This document shows, piece by piece, positions 18,289 to 25,210 of a stretch of DNA of 25,210 nt. The translations under genes and the position numbers were made by a program. The stretch covers positions 1 to 25,210 of the forward strand of contig MPUH01001050.1 of NCBI GenBank assembly GCA_001970955.1, in the 5' to 3' direction. Positions within the stretch are counted from its first letter, which is position 1. The number at the start of each line of letters is the position of its first letter. The notes under the pieces were generated by a model, which did not search any database, had not been told where the DNA came from, and saw nothing but the letters and a program-made list of their open reading frames with translations. This DNA comes from Stentor coeruleus (Eukaryota; Ciliophora; Heterotrichea; Heterotrichida; Stentoridae).

Positions 18289-20250
18289 ATGAAGATTTGT
18301 GTATCTCCTGTAGGGTTGAATTTGAAAGCATTTGAAATAGATGTCAATGGGATGATGACTGGGAATGAGTTTATTGAGGCAGTCAAAGATTTTTGTGGGG
18401 AAAAATGGATCAAACTGTTGTTTAAAGGAAGAAATGTGGTTTTGGATAAGAGTTTAGCTGAACAAGGGATTGGGGAAGGGAGTAAGGTGGTTATGATGAA
18501 AGGAGAACAGAAAAAAAATGTTGTAGAGAATGTTAAGAAAGAGACTGGAAAAATAAATGAAGTGGGTGTTGTTATGAAAGAAGAGACTGTAGAAGAGGAT
18601 TTAGGGCCAGTTGAAAGTATAGTTATGAGCGAAGTTAGTTTAGGGAATGTTTATGTATGGGGATCTAATGCTTCAGCTAAACTAGGGATCAGTGATTGTG
18701 AAGGGACTAATATCCCAACTTTAGTCAAGTTTCCCTACCCAGTCGAGATCACCTCAATAGCTTGCGGATCTTTCCACACAGTAGCTCTCGACATTGATGG
18801 GCATTTATATTACTGGGGTCGTTGTTTGTATCTAAAAGATGATAACCCTAAATTCTGCAACAAATCCGAGCCATGGAAAATTGAAGAAATCAAAAATGCT
18901 CGTTTTACAAAAATCTCAGCAGGAACAGGACATAGTTTAGCCTTAGATACAAAAGGTGATGTTTGGTCTTGGGGAGAAGGCTTAGCAGGACAATTAGGTC
19001 ATGGTGTTTTAGATAATGAATATTATCCTAAACCTATAGAAGAACTTAATGGGTTTAGATTTATCGATATATCCGCAGGAGGTCAACATTCAGTATGTAT
19101 AACAAAAAATGAAGAAGTCATAGTATGGGGGAGGAATCAAGCTGGACAATTAGGTATCGAAGATAAAAAAGATAGAATAACTCCAACAATTGTATTGAAT
19201 TTCAAAGCAAGTCAAGTAAAATGTGGAATATGGCATACAGTATGGGTTGTAGGTAAAAGTTTGTATTTATCTGGGAATACTCAATCGGTACCTAAAAAAA
19301 TTGCTGAGAGTTTCAGTCAATATCAATGTGGTGGATGTAATACAGTGATTTATACTGATAATGCTGAGATTATTACAATAAATGAAGAGTTGCAAGAAAC
19401 ATATGAACAAGTTTATCAAGTGAAACAAATTGCATGTACAGATCGATATACTCTTTTGTTAGTTAAAGATGGAACTATTTTAGGCAAAGGAGATAATAAA
19501 CAAGGACAATTAGGATGTGGGGATAATTTGACCCAACATAGCTGGGTCCATGTTAAAATCCCATTTATAGCAACTAAAATATCATGTGGGACTAATCATG
19601 CTTGTGCTATTATAGAAAGCCAAGATCTAGCTAGTTGTTTATCAAAAGCTTATAATTTACCATATAAAGATGTGACTATTTTCTGTTATGATGGATCTTT
19701 TGAAGCTCATAGGTTATTACTTAATAGCCATACAAAAGCTCATGAACTTTTTGATATTTTTGACTGTAATTATCAAACATCTTTAATTGTTAAGCATGCA
19801 GAAATCATATCAGCTTGGCTTTATTCAGGGAAAATCCCAGATAATATTCTTAATGATGATTTAGATGTGTTGTATTATTATTGTAAAAACAAAAATTGTG
19901 AGTTTTTAGCTGATAAATTTAAACAAATTAAAGACTTAAGGACTAGTGATGAAGAATATAGAATCATAATGCCTGAGTATAAAGCACAGGATAAAATATT
20001 GAAAATGACTCAAGAAGAAATGAAACTTAAAGGAGAATTTTCTAGTCAGAATGCTAGAAATGATGAAGATCATGAAGTGTCTAATGATGAAAGAGATGAT
20101 GAAGAGATGGAAATTGCTAGGGATGATGAGGAAGATGTAGAAGAGGAGGAAATGGGAGGAGAAATTGAGAAATTGGAAGTACAGGAAACTGCTGAAGAGA
20201 GAAGGAGGAAAGTATTAGAAGCTTTTGAACGTAGGAATAATAATGGTTAG
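18289..20250 (+). CDS. Ubiquitin-like/RCC1-repeat/BTB fusion protein (653 aa)
   Basis: Intronless frame from ATG (after TTTATTAT) to TAG. Residues 1-72 form a ubiquitin-like domain: MKICVSPVGLNLKAFEIDV, then IKLLFKGRNVVLD, KSLAEQGIGEGSKVVMM. Residues about 118-445 are RCC1 repeats with typical blades: VYVWGSNASAKLG, SIACGSFHTVALDIDGHLYYWG, KISAGTGHSLALDTKGDVWSWG, DISAGGQHSVCITKNEEVIVWG, KISCGTNHACAI. The repeats around 320-400 are weak. Residues about 458-545 are a BTB/POZ domain (KDVTIFCYDGSFEAHRLLL, later WLYSGKIP). The tail 585-635 is very acidic, then basic RRRKVLEAFERR. RCC1-BTB proteins are usually substrate adaptors for cullin-3 ubiquitin ligases or trafficking/GTPase regulators. The added N-terminal ubiquitin-like domain suggests a link to the proteasome or ubiquitin receptors, which is inference. 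It converges with the next gene, with 47 bp between stops. Confidence 0.92.
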   Translation: MKICVSPVGLNLKAFEIDVNGMMTGNEFIEAVKDFCGEKWIKLLFKGRNVVLDKSLAEQGIGEGSKVVMMKGEQKKNVVENVKKETGKINEVGVVMKEETVEEDLGPVESIVMSEVSLGNVYVWGSNASAKLGISDCEGTNIPTLVKFPYPVEITSIACGSFHTVALDIDGHLYYWGRCLYLKDDNPKFCNKSEPWKIEEIKNARFTKISAGTGHSLALDTKGDVWSWGEGLAGQLGHGVLDNEYYPKPIEELNGFRFIDISAGGQHSVCITKNEEVIVWGRNQAGQLGIEDKKDRITPTIVLNFKASQVKCGIWHTVWVVGKSLYLSGNTQSVPKKIAESFSQYQCGGCNTVIYTDNAEIITINEELQETYEQVYQVKQIACTDRYTLLLVKDGTILGKGDNKQGQLGCGDNLTQHSWVHVKIPFIATKISCGTNHACAIIESQDLASCLSKAYNLPYKDVTIFCYDGSFEAHRLLLNSHTKAHELFDIFDCNYQTSLIVKHAEIISAWLYSGKIPDNILNDDLDVLYYYCKNKNCEFLADKFKQIKDLRTSDEEYRIIMPEYKAQDKILKMTQEEMKLKGEFSSQNARNDEDHEVSNDERDDEEMEIARDDEEDVEEEEMGGEIEKLEVQETAEERRRKVLEAFERRNNNG

Positions 20251-20297
20251 TGAATTTTTAGATGCTTTTTTTTGGGATGATGATAGAAGGGTTTTTA

Positions 20298-23082
20298 TTA
20301 GGATATTTTATTTCTAGGATGGCTTTTTCTTATAATTTTTGGCATTAGGGAGTCTTCATAAACAGGGTCGCCATTGTAAATCTCTTTAAAGTCGTTATCA
20401 AACAGCATTTCATTGTCTAAAATATTGCTTTCAATGTTGTAAACCGAAATCCCAATACCTGTGCTGAGGTAGATTTTGTTTTCAAGCTGGCTAACTTCGA
20501 ATCCTGTAAACGAAATATTATCTGGCTTGCCAATAACAAGTATCATTTCTTTACTTTCCAAATTCCATACCTGCACATTTTCATTCTCAGTCCTTATCAC
20601 AAGATATTGACTCAATTTCGTCACAGCAGCACTTTTTATACTAAACAATCCTTCAATTTCAGCTTCAATCCTTTTACTAATAAAACCCCAAATTTTTAAA
20701 CCTTTATTTAACACCAAAACCAAAAAAAGGTTATCTTTTGTCACAATAATATTCAAAATTTCATTATCACCTTTATAAACAGTATCTCGTTTCTTTTCAA
20801 TCATATTATATACTTCCACAGCATTTTTACTATCTGATATTGACACTACAAACAAGTATTTTCCAAATACAACAAGATGGTTATCATAGTAAAAATTCCC
20901 AAAAAAACACATTTTCTGAAGTTTTTCTTTATTACCTTTAAAAACTCTCCACATTCTTACAGTCTTATCTTCAGATTTTGACACCACAAAAAGATTATCA
21001 CTCGTTATTAAGATTTCTTTAATTCCTTTTTTATGACGATAAATAACACATTCTTCTTTTTTTTCTTGTAAATTCCAAATTCTTATTGTACAATCCGAAG
21101 AACCAGATACAATAAAACGATTGTCACTAGAAATCCTCACACAAGTTATATTTTCTGTATGCCCATTAAAAACTCCTACTTCTTTTTTTAACACAAGATC
21201 CCATACTATAATACTTTTATAAAAAACTAACACACAATAATTTTCATCTTTACTCAAAACATGCATCGAATGAATCATAATTTTTTTTATGATTTGTTTT
21301 TCTAATAAATTCCAACATATTACTTCAACTTTTGAAAATGATAAAAATTGATTATTAAGGGCTATTGATACACCACATATTGGCCATTTATGATCTTCAA
21401 GAATTCCTATTTGTTTTTTATTATCCAAATCCCATATTCTTATAGTTTTATCATATGAGCCTGAAATCACGTATTTATTATCATTTGTTATTGCAGTAGT
21501 ACTAACATAGGATATATGACCTTTAAATATTGCAATTGACCTTTTTTTATTTAAGTCCCATACTCTTACTGTCATATCTTTAGACCCTGTTACTGCGATT
21601 TTCTTATCATTTGATAATGTGAATGATAATAAATCAAATTTATGATACTGTTCATCTAGTTTATACTTTTTTATAAGAAATTTATACATATTTTTCTTGT
21701 ATTCATAAAAACTAGACTCAAGCAACCCATTGTTTTTTGTGTAACTAGAAAGTTTGTTATGGCTTTTTGGTAAAATCCAAACTCGTAATGTATTTTGAGA
21801 TGTTGAGATTAAGTATTTGTTGTTTTTTGATATAGCCAAACTTTGTACTATAGATTCGTGTCCTTGAAAAATAAATTTTTGTTGTCTGCTTGTAAAGTCA
21901 AACAGTTTAACTGATCCATTTTTTAATGCTGAAATTATAAACTCGTTATCATTAGTCAAAATTGTGATATAAGCTAAGTTAGGTTCTGAAATTGCGTATT
22001 CTTCCGTTTTTTCATATAAATTCCATATTCTTATTTTCAGACTTGAAGATCCTGATATGACGTATCGGTTATCGTTTGTTATTGAAATACTTTCTATAGC
22101 GTCTTCAAACTCAGAAAAAACTACTTCTTTGGTTTTTTTATACAAATTCCATACTATTAGAATAATTTCTTCTGACCAAGATGATCCAATTCCGGATAAG
22201 ACAAATTGGCTGTCTTTTGATATTGAAATACAGTTTACACTTTCTTTAAAACCTGTGAGTTTTGTCTCTAATCTTTTTTCAAGCAAATTCCACACACTTA
22301 TATAGTTATTGTTGTGAAGATAAGGCCCAGAGGATATTAAATACTTGTTGTCGTTTGAAATTATAAAATTCATTGATTTATGTATGTTTGGTTCTTGAAA
22401 AAACATTTTGTATTCTGATTCGATATTGGATATGTTGAGGTTTTCTAACTGTTTTTTTGTGACTCTCGTCATTTTTGTTAAGCTTCCTTCTACACAAGAA
22501 AATTTAGGACTTTCAAATTCTATATCATCATCAATTATTTTTTGAACTTTTACAAAATCATCTTCTTCAAACTTGTCCATATGATAAAACATAGTATATT
22601 CTTTTAACAAACAGTCTAATTCATAAAAAGCCTGTTTTACCATATTTGCAATTTGGTTTTGAACTTTTAAAGCTTCTGCCAATATTTTTTTTTTCTGTAT
22701 GTGAATTTCATTTATATGCTTTTTAATGCTTTGTTTCATTNCAGTTTTTGACATGGTTTTAGGTAGATTTTATTGTGGCGTGGTGGGTTAGGTGTGGGAG
22801 GGATGGTTGCCAATATTTTTTTTTTCTGTATGTGAATTTCATTTATATGCTTTTTAATGCTTTGTTTCATTTTTAGGATTTTAGCTTTTGTTAGTTTGAC
22901 TTGGATTNTTTTAGGATTTTAGCTTTTGTTAGTTTGACTTGGATTTTTTCGAAATCACAGATAATGTTTTGTTGTATTTTTTTGTTATAGTGAATTGTTG
23001 TGCAGTTGCAGCAAAAAAGGTCCCCATTACAGTTGTTGCATTGAGCTGTTGGCTTACAATTGCATAGACTACACTTTAACAT
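20298..23082 (-). CDS. B-box zinc finger, coiled coil and WD40 double propeller protein
   Basis: The gene ends in TAA and truly starts at the ATG at 23082. The sequence between is broken by an assembly seam (22741-22908); read through the duplicated ends the frame is continuous, giving about 871 aa. Residues 4-31 are a B-box-like zinc finger: C4-x2-C7-x7-C15-x2-C18-x5-C24-x2-C27-x3-H31. A Lys-rich coiled coil follows to about residue 150 (KIQVKLTKAKILK joined to MKQSIKKHINEIHIQKKK). The rest is about 15 WD repeats, with blade ends such as VWNLLEKR, IRIWNLYEKT, VRVWDLNKKR, IRIWDLDNKK, IIVWDLVLKK, IRIWNLQEKK and VQVWNLESKE, enough for two propellers. This TRIM-like layout without a RING is an expanded ciliate type; it probably scaffolds protein complexes. 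An ATG at 22754 that begins MSKT comes from the seam and is not the real start. Confidence 0.88.
22677..22945. other. Assembly seam with two Ns and triplicated ends
   Basis: Single Ns at 22741 and 22908 enclose a 166-base island. Its parts are all copies: 22743-22807 equals 17031-17095, 22808-22871 equals 22677-22740, and 22871-22907 equals 22909-22945. The island thus contains the true junction of the two neighbouring contigs (TTTCAT followed by TTTTAGG) plus 65 bases from near the kelch gene. Collapsing the copies restores the B-box/WD40 reading frame. Confidence 0.9.
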
Positions 23083-24107
23083 TATAAAAGAAATATGTCA
23101 ATAATACTTATAAGTTATATATAGGAATTTTTTATGCTGATATTCACATTAAACCATATGGAAAAATTTAGCTAGAAATTTGTATCAAAAATAATTACAG
23201 AAAATTTTGATATTTTTATATCATTTCAAGAAATTCTTAATTAATATCGTTTCTGATTTTTTTATGATGCTTTTATAAATGTTTTTATTATCGACTAGTT
23301 ATTTTAATAATTGTTACAAATTCTGTGAGTCTTATAAACTACTTATTGACTCTTATCATTTACTTCATAAACTTTTGATTCAGTTCTTAACTTAAAAAAA
23401 ATATTCTACTTTTTGCCTAAGATTTTTTGTCCTAGGTGAATCTAATACATGCTTTTATTTGGTATATCGTCTGGATTGTAACTCATTAAAGGTTATCCTG
23501 AAATAAAAATCATATTAGTATTTCTTATCATCTTAATAAATACAAAGGATTTATGATATAATAAAAAAAAGTATATTTATTCCATTTAATAACCCCTTTT
23601 ATTTACAATTATATTTCATTTTACATCCACAAAAATACCAAATTATCATTACTAAAAATACCATATATAAATTACCACTACAGAAATTATCAATACATAA
23701 TTACATGAAAAAATCGTCACTATCAAAATTTCTAACTACAAAAATTGAAATTACACAATTCTTAGAAATCCTTCAAACATTACTTAGAGTTCAAGACTAT
23801 TAGAAATAAATAAAAAAAAAGATAAAGTTCTTAATATATAAAATTGCTGATATTTTCCTTTTTAAGTCAAATTCACATATAAACATTTAAAATACTAAAA
23901 CAACAAATTAATGTGATAATTTCCACTTAAAATATATCTAACTAAATTTAATAAGTTTAGGCATACAACTTCTTTCATATCTTAATAAGCTTTTAATATC
24001 ATCTATATGCTTTTATTGAATACCTATATTTTTCATAATAATCTTATTGCACCTTGAATTCTTTACAATTTTTAAGTAAAAATAAAATAAGAAAATTAAT
24101 TGTTTTT
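23083..24107. other. AT-rich intergenic region
   Basis: I see no gene. The composition is mixed near the B-box/WD40 start, then G-poor on the plus strand from about 23580 to 23800. It contains copy 2 of the dispersed 64-bp repeat near its right end. Confidence 0.5.
24017..24080 (+). repeat. Dispersed 64-bp exact repeat, copy 2
   Basis: Identical to 12415-12478 in the same orientation; the flanks differ from the first base outside on both sides. It lies 27 bases from the end of the LRR-like remnant. Confidence 0.93.
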
Positions 24108-25210
24108 TTACAAATCTATACATTCCACATTTTTAAGTACATTTTGCTTACAAATTTCATTCAAAATAACTAAATCTATAAGTTCAAGCTTAAATTCTTC
24201 AAATTTAATACCTTTTCTTTTTGAAGTTTTCCTAAATCCCAACATAATTTAATATTTTCACTTTAGATTTGAAGTTTTTCTATTTTGTATTAAGGATACA
24301 AGCTGTTTTATAGGATTTTTAAAATCCAGATAATTTCCAGGTATAAAAATATAAAAGTATTCAAGATTTTCAAATATTGGAAGCCTGGTGATAAGTAATT
24401 CAAACAGTTTTGGAGAGTAGTCTATATAGAATTCTAATATTTTTAAAGAAGGGTAGAATAAAGATCTTATATATTCTCCATAATTTGCATCTGAAGTTAT
24501 TTCAGTATACAGTTCATGCTTTATTATGAGTTTTTTAAGGTGAGTATATTTTATTTTTTCTGAAAATTTTATCAAAGCATTTAAATTTTCTGATAATTGA
24601 ACAATTATTAGAAAGATAATTTATTTGGCACTAAAAAATCAGAAAATCAATATCATCCTTGTACTTATTCATTTTTAGTTTTATTGTATGAAGAAATTTA
24701 AGTTTTTCTATATTTCTTTTTATAACTTCAACAGCTATTGATGCTAGCTCTCTGTAAGATATTGTAAGCTTTTCTAAACTGTGAATTCTATAAGATCTTG
24801 ATTGCTTGATAATATATTTTTTATGTTTTCCAAGTATTTATTGGCAATACTGTCTAATACAAAATCTTTATCTAAATAATCATATGGATAAAATATTGAA
24901 AGTTTTTCATAGTTTTTTTTTTCAATGCAAGATCTCCAGTGAAAGTTTTTCATAGTTTTTTTTTTCAATGCAAGATCTCCAATAATCATCAGAAATATTT
25001 CAGCTCTTTTTAATATTTAAAATTCAGTATCTTTACTGCTAACTGTGAAATTTTCCAATATTAAACAGGTAATAGTTTGATTTTTTTTGATACCATTAGC
25101 AAACTGTAATATATGCTCATAAGTAAATTCGAAGTTATACAAATTTAAAACCACAAGGTTTGATTTTGCTAAAGAATCTCTTAATAAATTGTCTTTTAAA
25201 TATGTTTCAT
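24108..25210 (-). pseudogene. Frameshifted leucine-rich-repeat gene remnant (runs off window)
   Basis: The minus strand holds a series of coding-like pieces, none with a proper gene structure. From the edge to a TAA at 25017 there are 63 codons with LRR character (SNLVVLNLYNFEFTYEHILQ, then TITCLILENF). The same frame continues past the stop to 24774 (YLENIKNILSSNQDLIEF). A shifted frame, 24780-24631, gives SLEKLTISYRELASIAVEVI and LKFLHTIKLKM. The first frame resumes to 24258 with LKKLIIKHEL, LKILEFYIDY and LEYFYIFIP. After two stops ATG 24245 opens 45 codons (MLGFRKTSKRKGIKFEEFKL). Leucine spacing resembles LRR/F-box-type proteins. The piece carries a 43-bp frameshifting duplication. Decay is the simplest reading; poor assembly of an intact gene is the alternative, given the seam 1.2 kb away. 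Confidence 0.5.
24897..24981. repeat. Tandem duplication, 43-bp period
   Basis: The 42-base block starting TGAAAGTTTTTCATAG at 24897 is repeated exactly at 24940, including a run of 10 T, with one base between. The period is not a multiple of three, so it shifts the LRR-like frame: the same DNA is read once as GDLALKKKTMKNF and once as WRSCIEKKNYEKL. Confidence 0.9.

Noticed and set aside
22743..22807. Short C-rich block (on the minus strand) as a telomere-like or mobile element end
   Set aside because: It has no repeat unit, is bounded by Ns and is identical to ordinary flank sequence at 17031-17095, so an assembly chimera is simpler.
1..25210. tRNA, snRNA or rRNA genes
   Set aside because: I looked for T-loop GTTCRANYC-type boxes and conserved snRNA cores in the gaps and found no cloverleaf or match; a covariance-model search would be decisive.
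77..25210. Defence system, prophage or transposon cargo
   Set aside because: All recognisable genes are ordinary eukaryotic signalling, ribosomal or repeat-scaffold proteins; no transposase, integrase or inverted terminal repeats were seen.

Overview
The window looks like macronuclear DNA of a heterotrich ciliate close to Stentor. Three things point that way. Two protein kinase/STRIPAK genes are each interrupted by a single 15-nt GT..AG intron. All three standard stop codons end recognisable proteins; for example the ribosomal protein gene ends in TAA exactly where the family ends. Intergenic DNA is very AT-rich, while proteins of typical ciliate families are intact. No rRNA, tRNA, CRISPR array or transposase was recognised.

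Layout: an unknown small plus-strand gene (77-445); a compact STRIP/Far11-type STRIPAK scaffold gene on the minus strand (972-2564); a myristoylatable calcium-dependent protein kinase on the minus strand (3434-4948); ribosomal protein eL15 on the minus strand (6186-6800); two plus-strand ciliate-type proteins of unknown function (8244-9656, 10281-11153); a small myristoylatable EF-hand-like protein on the minus strand (11510-12166); a large disordered Ser/Lys-rich protein and a kelch-repeat protein almost abutting on the minus strand (13554-15857, 15892-16941); a ubiquitin-like/RCC1/BTB protein on the plus strand (18289-20250); and, convergent with it, a B-box/WD40 protein on the minus strand (20298-23082). 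The sequence of the last gene is broken by an assembly seam with two Ns. The right end (24108-25210) carries a frameshifted leucine-rich-repeat gene remnant that runs off the window.

Between the intact genes there are decayed remnants: an ankyrin-repeat-like relic (about 12519-13135, plus), a Vps20/CHMP6-like ESCRT-III relic (about 17600-17961, minus) and the LRR relic. A 64-bp exact repeat occurs at 12415-12478 and 24017-24080, in each case next to a repeat-protein relic. Intergenic DNA shows a strong strand asymmetry tied to gene direction: 5' flanks are almost free of G on the coding strand and 3' flanks almost free of C, with the switch inside each intergenic gap.

The genes are not a pathway or operon. 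A loose theme is signalling at membranes: three of the proteins begin with dual-acylation N-termini (MGCC, MGCT, MGAC), and CDPK, STRIPAK and EF-hand proteins fit calcium and cortical signalling in a large contractile ciliate. That link is inference.
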